This document shows positions 44,554 through 55,055 of a DNA stretch of 64,000 nucleotides, one piece after another. Source of the DNA: Acuticoccus sp965213555 (lineage in GTDB: Bacteria; Pseudomonadota; Alphaproteobacteria; Rhizobiales; Amorphaceae); the NCBI RefSeq assembly GCF_965213555.1, contig NZ_OZ243890.1:2046001-2110000 (forward strand). The letters are read 5' to 3'. The notes beneath the pieces are model-generated. The model was not told where the DNA came from. It did not search any database and saw only the letters and a program-made list of their open reading frames with translations. The position numbers and the translations under genes are program-made. Position 1 is the stretch's first letter, and each line of letters starts with the position of its first letter.

Positions 44554-44710
44554 GTTGGAACTCCTTGTTGGTTGATCGGAGGAAAAACCGGCCGAGCGAG
44601 AAAAGGGTTCCGTTCGGTCCCCTCGGTGCGGCAAGAGGGGAAGGGCGGGACCGATCGCTCAGGATGGCTCGCGTGCTCGCACGGCGTCGCTCCCCAACGA
44701 GGCAAGCTCC

Positions 44711-45256
44711 ATGAACCAACCGATCGGCATCGCGCCGGCGCTGCGTCCCGAGGAGGCGAAGGAGAGACACACGATCACCGTGCTCGTGGACAACGAGCCG
44801 GGCGTCCTCGCCCGGGTGATCGGGCTCTTCTCGGGGCGTGGCTACAACATCGATTCGCTCACCGTGTCGGAGACGGAGCACGAGCGCGGGTTGTCGCGCA
44901 TCACCATCGTGACCACCGGGACGCCGATGGTCATCGACCAGATCAAGAACCAGCTTGCGCGCCTCGTGCCGGTCCATCGCGTCGCCGACCTCACCGCCGA
45001 CCGGCGCGACGCCGTGGAGCGCGAGCTGGCGCTGGTCAAGGTCGCCGGCCGCGGCGAGCAGCGCCTGGAGGCCATGCGCCTTGCCCAGGCGTTCGACGCG
45101 CGCACCATCGACGCGACGCTCACGTCCTTCGTCTACGAGATCACCGGCAGCACGTCCGACATCGAGCGCTTCGTGGCGCTGATGGCTTCGGTCGGCCTCG
45201 TCGAGGTCTCGCGGACCGGGGTGGCGGCGATCACGCGCGGATCCGACGCGACCTGA
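44711..45256 (+). CDS. ilvH: Acetolactate synthase small (regulatory) subunit
   Basis: 181 aa. The ACT domain (about residues 21-95) begins HTITVLVDNEPGVLARVIGL, followed by the IlvN-type C-terminal domain. It binds valine for feedback inhibition of IlvI. The 157-base upstream gap lies between it and a divergent exported-protein gene, so it needs its own promoter or a long ilvI transcript that reads antisense through both small genes. Confidence 0.94.
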   Translation: MNQPIGIAPALRPEEAKERHTITVLVDNEPGVLARVIGLFSGRGYNIDSLTVSETEHERGLSRITIVTTGTPMVIDQIKNQLARLVPVHRVADLTADRRDAVERELALVKVAGRGEQRLEAMRLAQAFDARTIDATLTSFVYEITGSTSDIERFVALMASVGLVEVSRTGVAAITRGSDAT

Positions 45257-45320
45257 TCGCCTACGGGAGGAACAGCTGCCACGGCGGCGTATTCCCCGGC
45301 ATGATGATGGGGGATCAGGA

Positions 45321-45737
45321 ATGTCCGACCAGCCGAACATCGTCGGCCGTGCCGTGCAGGACTTCGAGGAGTGGGTGAAGGCCATCGACGGCGCGCTGTC
45401 GCTGGGCGACGAGCAGAAGGCCTACGCGGTCCTGCGCGGCGTCATGCATCAGCTGCGGGACCGCATGCCGATGGAGGAGGCGATCCACCTCGGCGCGCAG
45501 CTCCCCACGCTGGTGCGCGGGGTGTACTATGAGACCTTCACGCCGGGCGCGCCGGAGAAGGAGCGCGACGAGACGGCCTTCCTGACCCGCGTCGCCGAGC
45601 GCATCCGACGCGACGACGTCGACCCGGAAGCCGCGACGCGGGCGGTGTTCGCTGTCCTGCGCGACAAGTGCGACCCCGGACAGATCGCGCAGGTCGTGCA
45701 CATCATGCCCGACGAGATCAAGCCGCTCCTGCGCTAG
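45321..45737 (+). CDS. DUF2267 domain protein
   Basis: 138 aa all-helical protein covering one DUF2267 domain: YAVLRGVMHQLRDRMPMEEA (about residue 35) and FLTRVAERIRR (about 87). No catalytic residues are known for the family; it is found in many proteobacteria and actinobacteria. The last residues (MPDEIKPLL) are typical. It is 64 bases downstream of ilvH. Confidence 0.82.
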   Translation: MSDQPNIVGRAVQDFEEWVKAIDGALSLGDEQKAYAVLRGVMHQLRDRMPMEEAIHLGAQLPTLVRGVYYETFTPGAPEKERDETAFLTRVAERIRRDDVDPEAATRAVFAVLRDKCDPGQIAQVVHIMPDEIKPLLR

Positions 45738-45870
45738 GGCACGGCGCATCCCCGGAAGCTGCCACAGCTATGCCACAAAGGGTTAACCAATAGTTACATC
45801 TTGGCGATCATACTGGTTGCCCGGTCGACTGACGGTGCGCCAAGATTGCACGCGTTGCCGGAGGCGTCCC

Positions 45871-46575
45871 ATGCGCGTGACCGTCGGATTGATCGCAGCC
45901 CTCATCATCGCCAGCGTCGTTCCAGCGACGGCAGCGGAAGGACCCGTCGAGCCCGGCGAGCTGCGCCGTGCATTCTTCAAGACAGTGTTTGGCCTGGAGT
46001 ACGGCGGCGGACACCAGGACGCCGAACGCGTGAAGCGTTACAGCGGACAGGTCCGTTTCGCCGTGGAGGACCGTTCGGGTGTCGGCCGCCGGGCGACCGC
46101 GGTGGCGTTCCTCAGGAGCCTTCCCTCGCGCATCGCCCACCTCGACGCGGTGGTCGTCGATCGGACGCAGGACGCGAGCTTCCGGGTGATCCTCGTGCGC
46201 GAGGCTGACTTCAGTGACGTTGTGGCGCACGAGCTCAACGCCGACGCCATCGCGATGAACGCGCGATGCCTCGTCGGCGTGTCGACGCTGTCGGGCCGCA
46301 TCGAGCGCTCGACCGCCGTCATCGTCGCCGATGACGACTTCCTGTTCGCGCGGTGCCTCGTGGAGGAGGTGCTGCAGGGGCTCGGCCCCATGAACGATGA
46401 CGTGTCGCTCACCATGAGCGTGTTCAACGACCGCTCGCGCCTTGCCCACTTCACGCGCTTCGACGAGGCGCTGATGAACGTCCTGTACCACCCCATGATC
46501 CGTCCTGGCATGTCGCGGCACGAGGCAAGCCTCGCCCTGCCCTGGGTGATGCACGACCTTGGCTACCTGCACTGA
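45871..46575 (+). CDS. DUF2927 exported protein
   Basis: 234 aa from ATG 45871 with GGAGG eight bases upstream. Signal peptide residues 1-22 (cleavage after ATA). The mature part contains the DUF2927 core with Cys in MNARCLVG and FARCLVEE and the late catalytic-zincin-like block ARCLVEEVLQGLGPMND. Family function is unproven; a metal-independent protease-like fold has been suggested from the conserved Glu. The AT-rich stretch 45780-45825 upstream is a plausible promoter region. Confidence 0.82.
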   Translation: MRVTVGLIAALIIASVVPATAAEGPVEPGELRRAFFKTVFGLEYGGGHQDAERVKRYSGQVRFAVEDRSGVGRRATAVAFLRSLPSRIAHLDAVVVDRTQDASFRVILVREADFSDVVAHELNADAIAMNARCLVGVSTLSGRIERSTAVIVADDDFLFARCLVEEVLQGLGPMNDDVSLTMSVFNDRSRLAHFTRFDEALMNVLYHPMIRPGMSRHEASLALPWVMHDLGYLH

Positions 46576-46588
46576 CGCGCAGTCTGCG

Positions 46589-47413
46589 TCACGGCGCGTC
46601 CGGCGGCGCGATCCTGGCGACGAGCGGCACGTGGTCGGAGGCCTTCGGCCATCCGCGCGCCTCGACGAGGATGTCGACCGTGACACGCGGCGCGACGGGC
46701 GGGGAGGCCCACACGTGGTCGAGCCGGCGGCCGCGGTTGGTCCCGGGCCACGTCGCGTTGCGGTAGCTCCACCATGTGAAGACCTTCTGAGGCGCGGGAC
46801 GATCGCGCCGCACGACGTCGACCCACCCGCGGGCCCGCACGCGCTCCAGCGCCATCGTCTCCGTTGGGGTGTGGCTCACCACGGACAGGAGCTGGCGGTG
46901 GGACCACACGTCGTGCTCGTCGGGCGCGACGTTGAAGTCGCCGGTGAGGAGCGCGGGCTCGCCCGCCGCAGCGGTTCCCCATGCCAGCATGTCGGCGAGG
47001 AAGTCGAGCTTGTGGCGGAACTTCGCGTTGATCGCAGGGTCCGGCTCGTCCCCGCCCGACGGCACGTAGAGTGAGTGAAGCCGCACCGCAGCGCCGGCGG
47101 CGTCGATGTCGACCACCGCCGAGGCGTGCCGGGGCTGGTCGATGCCGCCCAGCCGATCGAACCGGACGTCGCGGAGCGGCCGACGTGACAGGATGGCAAC
47201 GCCGTGGTGCCCGCCCCGGCCGTTCAGTGCTGCGTGGCGATAGCCGCGGCGGCGGAGCGGCTTCATCGGGAAGGAGCCATCGTCGCAGCGCGTCTCCTGC
47301 AGGAGGAGGACGTCGGGTTGCACCAGGCGCACGAGCCTTGCCAGGAGGTCGATGCGCGCGCGGACCGAGTTGATGTTCCAGGTGACGACGGTGAGCGGCG
47401 CCCCGAGGCTCAC
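46589..47413 (-). CDS. xth: Exodeoxyribonuclease III (AP endonuclease)
   Basis: 274 aa with GTG start. It has WNINSVRARI (residue 12), LLLQETRCDD (about 38), GDFNVAPDEHDVW (about 158), NRGRRLDHVW (about 220) and SDHVPLV near the end: all metal and catalytic positions of Mg-dependent AP endonucleases. It repairs abasic DNA. The start overlaps the stop of the CitE-like gene (GTGA), an unexpected pairing. Confidence 0.93.
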   Translation of the reverse strand: MSLGAPLTVVTWNINSVRARIDLLARLVRLVQPDVLLLQETRCDDGSFPMKPLRRRGYRHAALNGRGGHHGVAILSRRPLRDVRFDRLGGIDQPRHASAVVDIDAAGAAVRLHSLYVPSGGDEPDPAINAKFRHKLDFLADMLAWGTAAAGEPALLTGDFNVAPDEHDVWSHRQLLSVVSHTPTETMALERVRARGWVDVVRRDRPAPQKVFTWWSYRNATWPGTNRGRRLDHVWASPPVAPRVTVDILVEARGWPKASDHVPLVARIAPPDAP

Positions 47414-48252
47414 GCGCGGGAGGCGATGGCGTCCGCGAGGGCGAGGGTGCGACGCGCCGCGTCGGCGTGCAGGCGCTCGACCATGCGCCCGTCGAGGGTG
47501 GCGACCGAGCGACCCTCCTGCTCCGCCGCCTCCATCGCGCCGACCACGGCCCGGGCGCGGGCCACCTCGTCCGCCGACGGCGCGAACACCTCGTTCACCG
47601 GTCCCACCTGCGCCGGATGGACGACGCTCTTGCCGGTCATCCCGAGGGCGCGGCCGGCCCGCGCCTCGGCGACGAGCCCCGCCTCGTCGGCGATGTCGTT
47701 CATCACGCCGTCGATGGCGTCGAGCCCCGCCGCCCTGGCGGCGAGCACGATCGTCTGGAGCGCCGTCGACAGCGCCGCACGGTCCGCACCGGGCGTCGCG
47801 CCGAGCTCGCTCGCGAGGTCGTTGGTGCCGGCGACCAACGCCCCCGCACCCGTCGCCGCGGCCGCCTTCGCTACGGCGAGCGCGTTGAGGATGCCCTCGG
47901 CGGTCTCCATCATTGGCCAGATCGGAGCGGACAAGCGTGCTGCGAGGCGCTCCACGTCGACGGCCTCGCGCACCTTGGGGAGGAGCACGGCGACGCCGAG
48001 CTCGCCGGCGAGCGCCACGTCCGCCTCGTGCCAGAGCGTGTCGGCGCCGTTGACGCGCAGCGCCACCTCCTTGCCGTGCGCAAGGGCGGCGAGGGCGTCG
48101 CGGGCGGCGTCGCGGGCTTCGTCCTTGCGGTCCGGCGCCACGGCATCCTCGAGGTCGACGACCACCACGTCAGCGGCGAGCCCCGGCGCCTTGGCGAGCG
48201 CGCGAGGGTTGTCGCCCGGGACGTAGAGCATGGAGCGGCGGACTTGGGGCAT
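47410..48252 (-). CDS. HpcH/HpaI aldolase family, CitE-like lyase or malyl-CoA thioesterase
   Basis: 280 aa TIM barrel. It begins RRSMLYVPGDNPRALAKA, with metal-ligand residues in VDLEDAVAPDRK (about 33), an active-site Arg in ALRVNG (about 66), METAEGILNA (about 115) and TGKSVVHPAQV (about 205). CitE-like stand-alone proteins cleave or hydrolyse malyl-CoA/citramalyl-CoA esters; no CitD or CitF is nearby. AGGAG precedes ATG 48252. Confidence 0.85.
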   Translation of the reverse strand: MPQVRRSMLYVPGDNPRALAKAPGLAADVVVVDLEDAVAPDRKDEARDAARDALAALAHGKEVALRVNGADTLWHEADVALAGELGVAVLLPKVREAVDVERLAARLSAPIWPMMETAEGILNALAVAKAAAATGAGALVAGTNDLASELGATPGADRAALSTALQTIVLAARAAGLDAIDGVMNDIADEAGLVAEARAGRALGMTGKSVVHPAQVGPVNEVFAPSADEVARARAVVGAMEAAEQEGRSVATLDGRMVERLHADAARRTLALADAIASRA

Positions 48253-48333
48253 GGCGGGCTCCTGCCGCGGACCTCGTCGTGCGGCAACGCCGTTCTGCTA
48301 TCGTCCGCGGCGGCTGATCGGCAAGGGGTAGGC

Positions 48334-49140
48334 ATGGGCGCTGGGACGGTGGTGGCGATCTCCTCGACGGTGATGCGCGGCGCGGTGGGTCTGCGTCCCA
48401 TCACCTTCGCGTTGGAACGCCGCGGCGCTACCGTATGGGCGGTCCCCACCGTGCTCCTTCCGTGGCACCCTGGCCTCGGGCCATCCACGCGCACGCCGAA
48501 CACCGCGCTCGCCGCCCATCTGGCGGACCTTGCCGAGCACGCCGGCGAAGCCGACGGCGTCCTCACCGGCTACTTTGCGAGTGCCGAGCAGGTGCAGGTG
48601 GCGGCCGGGTTCATCGACCGGGTGCGCGCCGTGCGCGACGCGCTGGTGCTCGTCGACCCGGTGAGTGGGGACGAGCGGGGCCGCTACGTGCCGGACGACG
48701 TGTTGGCGGCGATCCGCACGCACCTCGTCCCGCGAGCCGACATCCTGACACCGAACGTCCACGAGCTCGCGGACCTCGGCGGGGCCGGCGACCCGGTGAC
48801 CGCCGCACACGCGACGGGCGTCGCGACCGTCGTCGTCACCTCCGCGTGGGCGAGGCCGGAGCGCATCCAAACGCTGCAGGTGGAGCAGTCGAGCGTGCGC
48901 GTGGTCGAGCACGCGCGCATCGAGCCGGCGCCGCGCGGGACGGGAGACCTCTTCAGCGCGGTCTACCTCTCGGCGCGGCTGTCGGGGGAGGCGTCGGTAG
49001 ACGCGCTTCGACAGGCGGCGGCGGCGACGCTCGCGGTGGTGCGCGCCTCGGATGGACCGACCCTCGCGCTGGCGGCGGCGCAGGCCGCCATCGCCGCCCC
49101 ACCCACCTGCGACGTCGTCCTCAGGGATCACGAGCCCTGA
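48334..49140 (+). CDS. pdxY: Pyridoxal kinase
   Basis: 268 aa PfkB/ribokinase-fold enzyme of the PdxK/PdxY branch: YVPDDVLAAIRTHLVPRADILTPNVHEL (about 125) and the catalytic GTGDLFSAVYLS (about 206, Asp base). It phosphorylates pyridoxal to the cofactor form. The start ATG 48334 follows GGGGTAGGC. Its stop overlaps the presumed CTG start of the DUF429 gene. Assignment between pdxY and pdxK is by resemblance. Confidence 0.85.
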   Translation: MGAGTVVAISSTVMRGAVGLRPITFALERRGATVWAVPTVLLPWHPGLGPSTRTPNTALAAHLADLAEHAGEADGVLTGYFASAEQVQVAAGFIDRVRAVRDALVLVDPVSGDERGRYVPDDVLAAIRTHLVPRADILTPNVHELADLGGAGDPVTAAHATGVATVVVTSAWARPERIQTLQVEQSSVRVVEHARIEPAPRGTGDLFSAVYLSARLSGEASVDALRQAAAATLAVVRASDGPTLALAAAQAAIAAPPTCDVVLRDHEP

Positions 49141-49859
49141 ACGAGGGCGCCGGTCGGGTCTACGGCGTCGACGGCTGCCCGCGCGGCTGGGCGGTCGTCG
49201 CCGTCGACCCCGTCGGCCCACCGCGCCCCGAGCTTACGCTGCGCACCAGCCTCGACGGCCTCGTCGCGTCCGGCGCGGTCGTCGCCATCGACATCCCGAT
49301 CGGGCTGCCGGAGCGGATCGTCGGTCCGGGCCGCGCGGCCGAGCAGGCCGTGCGTCCGCTCCTCGCGGCACGGCAGTCCTCGGTGTTCTCGGTCCCCTCC
49401 CGACGCGCCGTGTTCGAGACGGACTACGCGGCCGCATGCGCCACGGCGCTCGCGACCTCCGATCCACCGCGCAGGGTGAGCCGGCAGGCCTTCCAGCTCT
49501 TCCGCAAGGTCCGCGAGGTGGACGCGCTCCTCAGCGCGGCCACGCAAGGGACGGTCTTCGAGTGCCACGCCGAGGTCGCCTTCTGGCGGCTCAACGGCGA
49601 GCGGGCGATGCCGACGGCCAAGCGCGTGCGGGGTGTCCCGACCCGCGAGGGGCTCGCCGAGCGGATCGCGCTCCTGGTCGATCACAGCGTCGAGGCGACG
49701 TTCTTCCATGACTTGCCGCGCGGGGTACCGCTCATCGACGCGGTGGACGCCGCCGCCATCGCCCTCGTCGCGCGGGGCTGCGCGGCGGGGGTGGCACGGC
49801 CGTTCCCAGACCCGCCGGACGTCGACGGCCGCGGCCTCAGGATCGCGATCTGGGCGTGA
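49137..49859 (+). CDS. DUF429 protein (RNase H-like fold), probable CTG start
   Basis: 240 aa from CTG 49137, overlapping the pdxY stop as CTGA. The family core VYGVDGCPRGWAVVAVD starts at residue 8, and no ATG, GTG or TTG occurs between the pdxY stop and this core. The nearest upstream in-frame standard starts are deep inside pdxY. The rest shows AIDIPIGLPE, FECHAEVAFWRLNGE and AVDAAAIA, typical of DUF429 (predicted nuclease, RNase H-like). Function unknown. Confidence 0.8.
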   Translation: MNEGAGRVYGVDGCPRGWAVVAVDPVGPPRPELTLRTSLDGLVASGAVVAIDIPIGLPERIVGPGRAAEQAVRPLLAARQSSVFSVPSRRAVFETDYAAACATALATSDPPRRVSRQAFQLFRKVREVDALLSAATQGTVFECHAEVAFWRLNGERAMPTAKRVRGVPTREGLAERIALLVDHSVEATFFHDLPRGVPLIDAVDAAAIALVARGCAAGVARPFPDPPDVDGRGLRIAIWA

Positions 49860-49918
49860 GCGTGGTTGACGACCTCGCCCTCCCCGCGGTTCACCGTCGG
49901 GCAGAGCCGGAGGACCCC

Positions 49919-50716
49919 ATGGCGACGAACCCCCTGCCGCATCGCACCCTGGGGAGCGGCGGCCCACCCATCGTCCTGATCCACGGGTTCGGGGCCGACC
50001 GCACCACGTGGTCGTACCTGCTGAAGCCCTTGGCGCGCGCGCGGCAGGTCATCGCGTTCGACCTGCCGGGGCACGGCGAGGCGGTGGACTGGTCGCCGAC
50101 GCCGGACGCGGTGGCCTGCGCCAAGGCGGTGATCGCGAGCCTGGGTGCGCTCGGCGTCGACCGCGCGTGCCTGATCGGACACTCCTTGGGCGGCGCGGTC
50201 GCGAGCCTCGTCGGGCTGTTCCAGCCCGCGCTGGCGGAGCGTTTGATCCTCTTGGCGCCAGGCGGCTTCGGCCGTGAGATGAACGTTCCGCTCCTCAGGG
50301 AGTACGCCGCGCTCACCACGGAGGACGAGGCCCGGGCGATCCTGCCAAGCTTCTTCGGGCCAGCGTCGCCGGTGCCCGATGCGATGCCGCGCCTCGTCGC
50401 CGAGCAGCACGAGAGTGCGGCGCTGCGCCAATCGCTGCAGGCCATCGTCGGCGCCATCACCAAGGGGGACGGGCAGGGCGTCCTGCCGCTCGACGACCTC
50501 GTCGCGAAGGGCTTCCCGATCACCCTCGCATGGGGCACCGAGGACGGCGTGTTGCCGGTGTCGCACGCGATCGACGCGCCTGCGCTCATCGCCCGGCACC
50601 TCATGCGCGGGATCGGTCACATGCCCCACATCGAGGCACCGGAGACCGTGGAGCGTATCGTCCGCCTGGCGCTCATGGGGACGCTCGGGGACGACGCGCC
50701 GGCAGCCCGGGGTTAG
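49919..50716 (+). CDS. Alpha/beta hydrolase
   Basis: 265 aa from ATG 49919 with GGAGGA just upstream; a GTG at 49856 overlapping the DUF429 stop (GTGA) would add 21 residues. It has HGFGADRTTW (about residue 24), nucleophile elbow GHSLGGA (Ser near residue 88), the acid in WGTEDGVLP and His in GIGHMPHIE. It is similar to the lipase-like E2-associated hydrolases of acetoin operons, but no lipoyl domain is present. Substrate unknown. Confidence 0.82.
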   Translation: MATNPLPHRTLGSGGPPIVLIHGFGADRTTWSYLLKPLARARQVIAFDLPGHGEAVDWSPTPDAVACAKAVIASLGALGVDRACLIGHSLGGAVASLVGLFQPALAERLILLAPGGFGREMNVPLLREYAALTTEDEARAILPSFFGPASPVPDAMPRLVAEQHESAALRQSLQAIVGAITKGDGQGVLPLDDLVAKGFPITLAWGTEDGVLPVSHAIDAPALIARHLMRGIGHMPHIEAPETVERIVRLALMGTLGDDAPAARG

Positions 50717-50829
50717 GCCGACCGCGCCTCCGTGCGGCGCCGGAACGCCATCGCTGATCGTCGGTTGGTGGTATGATAGTGGGATCGCATCCCGCTTCTA
50801 GCGCACGATGCCCCCCAACAGGACGACCG

Positions 50830-51768
50830 ATGTCAAAGCTTCACGGCGAAGAGTTCGACCGCGACGTCGACGAGGACGAGCCCGATCCTGCCATCGAAAG
50901 CCTGTCGTCCGGCGAGGAGCAGGATGCCATCCGCCGCGCAGGGCCTCGACCCCAGGTCGTCTATGCCTCGATCAGCGCGCGTGGGCTCGAGGAGATCAAC
51001 CGGCCCGCGCTCTCCCTGTGGGGTTCGGGGATCGCGGCCGGTCTCATCCTCATGATGTCGGTGATCGCCGAGGGGCTGATGCACCATGCCCTGCCGCCAT
51101 TCGAGGGACGCGAGGCGATCGCCGACATCGGCTACACGCTGGGCTTCGTGCTCGTCATCCTCGGCCGGCTGCAGCTCTTCACCGAGAACACCATCACTCC
51201 GGTGCTGCCCCTGCTCGCCAACCCGAAGGGCCGGGCGCTGCTGCGGACGGCCCGACTGTGGATGATCGTGTTCTTCGCCAACATGGTGGGGACGATGATC
51301 GCGGCGGCCATGCTGACGTGGGGGGACATCGTGACGAACGCGCAGTTGGCGGCGATCCTCGAGGTGTCGGCGAAGGTCACAGACCACACGCCGTTCGAGA
51401 CGCTGCGCTACGGCGTCATCGCCGGCTTTCTCATCGCAACGTTGGTGTGGTGTATCCCGACCGCCAAGGGGAGTGAGTTCTTCCTGACGTTCTTCATCAC
51501 CTACGTCATCGCCCTCGGTGACTTCACCCACGTGGTTGCAGGTTCGGGCGAAGGGTTCCTGTTGATGTTTGCTGGGCACGCGGAACCCGGATGGGTCGCG
51601 TTCGGCCTGATCGGCCCAGCCTTCATCGGCAACGTCCTCGGCGGCACGGTCCTGTTCGCAACGCTCGCCTACGTCCAGGTACGGGAGGAGATCGTCCAGA
51701 GCCGGAAGCACGAGGAGAAGTCCCCGCTTACAAAGATCCCGTCGCCGGAGGGTGCACACCGCCGCTGA
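50830..51768 (+). CDS. Formate/nitrite transporter family membrane channel
   Basis: 312 aa from ATG 50830. An acidic N-terminal tail of about 65 residues precedes six membrane segments (about 75-95, 100-120, 150-172, 195-215, 220-245 and 265-290). The FNT-type half-helix segments with LGRLQLFTENTITP and FTHVVAGSGEG are present. It resembles the YfdC-like branch, whose substrate (formate, nitrite, hydrosulfide or other) is uncertain. Confidence 0.82.
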   Translation: MSKLHGEEFDRDVDEDEPDPAIESLSSGEEQDAIRRAGPRPQVVYASISARGLEEINRPALSLWGSGIAAGLILMMSVIAEGLMHHALPPFEGREAIADIGYTLGFVLVILGRLQLFTENTITPVLPLLANPKGRALLRTARLWMIVFFANMVGTMIAAAMLTWGDIVTNAQLAAILEVSAKVTDHTPFETLRYGVIAGFLIATLVWCIPTAKGSEFFLTFFITYVIALGDFTHVVAGSGEGFLLMFAGHAEPGWVAFGLIGPAFIGNVLGGTVLFATLAYVQVREEIVQSRKHEEKSPLTKIPSPEGAHRR

Positions 51769-51831
51769 GGCGCCGGACGAGGTCAGCGACGCGGCCCTGC
51801 GGCACCGCTTCGCTAAGCGGGGACCGAGGTC

Positions 51832-52995
51832 TCATGATGCCTTCGCCTCACCGTCGAGGCCGGCATGGGAGACGCCGTCGGCCTGAGGCGCTCCGCCCTC
51901 CGGCGCTGCGCCGTCGGCACCGTCGGTGCGGGGATCGGCGACCTTGATCCGACCGTCGCCGTGGCGACCGCCGTCGACAACCGAGGCCGTCTCCTCCGGC
52001 AAGTCGATTGCGAAGGTCGTGCCGCGCCGGCCGCGGATGGTGGAGAGCTCGGCCCCGAGCCCGCTCACCAGCGAGCTGACGATCTTGCCGCCCAGGCCGC
52101 CGGCCTGGGGCCAGCTCGCCGTTGCTGGGAGCCCCACGCCGTCGTCCGAAACCGTGAGTCGCAGGAGGCCGTCGCCCACCTGGGCGAGGCGGACCGTGAT
52201 CGTTCCCTCGTGATGGTCCGGGAACGCGTGTTGGTAGGCGTTGGTCAGGAGCTCGGACGTGAGGAGGCCGACGCGCGCCGCCACGTCCATCGGCACCTTC
52301 ACGTGCGCAAGGTCGAGGTTGAGCTGCAGACCGTCGCGCCCGTCGAGGTATGCGATTGCAGATGCGATGCGCGACACGTAGGCGCCGAGCGGGATGCGGC
52401 GATCGCTCGCGTCACGCGTGCCTCCTGTCGTCATCTCGTCGTAGAGGAGTTGCAGCGTCTCGATGCGCCTCGCCAGCGTCGAGTAGCCCTCCGCCGACGC
52501 TGCGTCGCCCCCGCGTGCCTGAAGGCGGATCATCCCGATCACCATGGACAGGTGGTTCTTGACGCGGTGATGGATCTCACGCAGCGCGTCGTCCGTGCCG
52601 ACCTCAGGGGAGGCAGCCTGCGTCGGGCCCTGCTCGACGGCGCGTTGCAGGCCGACGAAGTGCGTGAGCCGACCCTCGGCGTCATGCAGGGGCGTGATGA
52701 CGAGCCTGTTGCGGAACGGCGTGCCGTCGGCTCGGTAGTTCAGCAGCTCGGCCGCCACGCCCCGGCCCTCGTGAAGCCCCGCGCGCAACTCAGCGATGGC
52801 GTCGGCCTCGGTCTCATCGCCCTGGAGGAAGCGGCAGTTGCGGCCGATGACGGCCTCGCGCTCGTACCCGGTCAGCTTCGTGAACGCAGGATTGGCGTAG
52901 ATGATCGGGTTGTCCTCGGCATTGGGATCGGAGATCGCCACCGCGACCGGCAGTTGCTCAAGGACCACTTCGGCAAGCCTTGGGCTGAACGGCAT
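51832..52995 (-). CDS. Blue-light LOV-domain histidine kinase (HWE/HisKA_2 type)
   Basis: 387 aa from ATG 52995 (GAGGGA upstream); GTG 53013 would add six residues. The PAS/LOV domain (about residues 10-115) contains GRNCRFLQG, whose Cys forms the flavin adduct on blue light, plus the downstream Asn and Gln positions in NYRADGTPFRNRLVITPL and FVGLQ. The kinase core is HisKA_2 (EIHHRVKNHLSMVIGMI, His near residue 142) and HATPase (SELLTNAYQHAF, DDGVGLP). A low-complexity tail of about 45 residues follows. Relatives in Brucella and other Rhizobiales control general stress or virulence; no partner regulator is in the window. Confidence 0.9.
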   Translation of the reverse strand: MPFSPRLAEVVLEQLPVAVAISDPNAEDNPIIYANPAFTKLTGYEREAVIGRNCRFLQGDETEADAIAELRAGLHEGRGVAAELLNYRADGTPFRNRLVITPLHDAEGRLTHFVGLQRAVEQGPTQAASPEVGTDDALREIHHRVKNHLSMVIGMIRLQARGGDAASAEGYSTLARRIETLQLLYDEMTTGGTRDASDRRIPLGAYVSRIASAIAYLDGRDGLQLNLDLAHVKVPMDVAARVGLLTSELLTNAYQHAFPDHHEGTITVRLAQVGDGLLRLTVSDDGVGLPATASWPQAGGLGGKIVSSLVSGLGAELSTIRGRRGTTFAIDLPEETASVVDGGRHGDGRIKVADPRTDGADGAAPEGGAPQADGVSHAGLDGEAKAS

Positions 52996-53210
52996 GGCTA
53001 CGACATCCCTCACGTCCCAACGCCACCGGCCGCGGCACCGGGATGGGCGTCACGGACAAGGCTCGATCCCAGCAGCGCGGGAACCGAGGGGTAGTTAGGA
53101 AGTCGTCCGAGAGGCGTCAAACCGCTCGCGATCCCCCGAACTTTGCGTACCATCGGAACCGTCGCGCTGCGCCGAGGCGGACGCAGCCGCAAGCCGAGGA
53201 GGCGACGGCG

Positions 53211-54971
<1,761 letters not shown>

Positions 54972-55055
54972 CGCCGCCCTCGCCCTTGCACGGGAGGCCG
55001 GCGCGGCGCATCACGCGCCGATGACGACCCCGGTCCCGCTACGGCGGACGCACGC

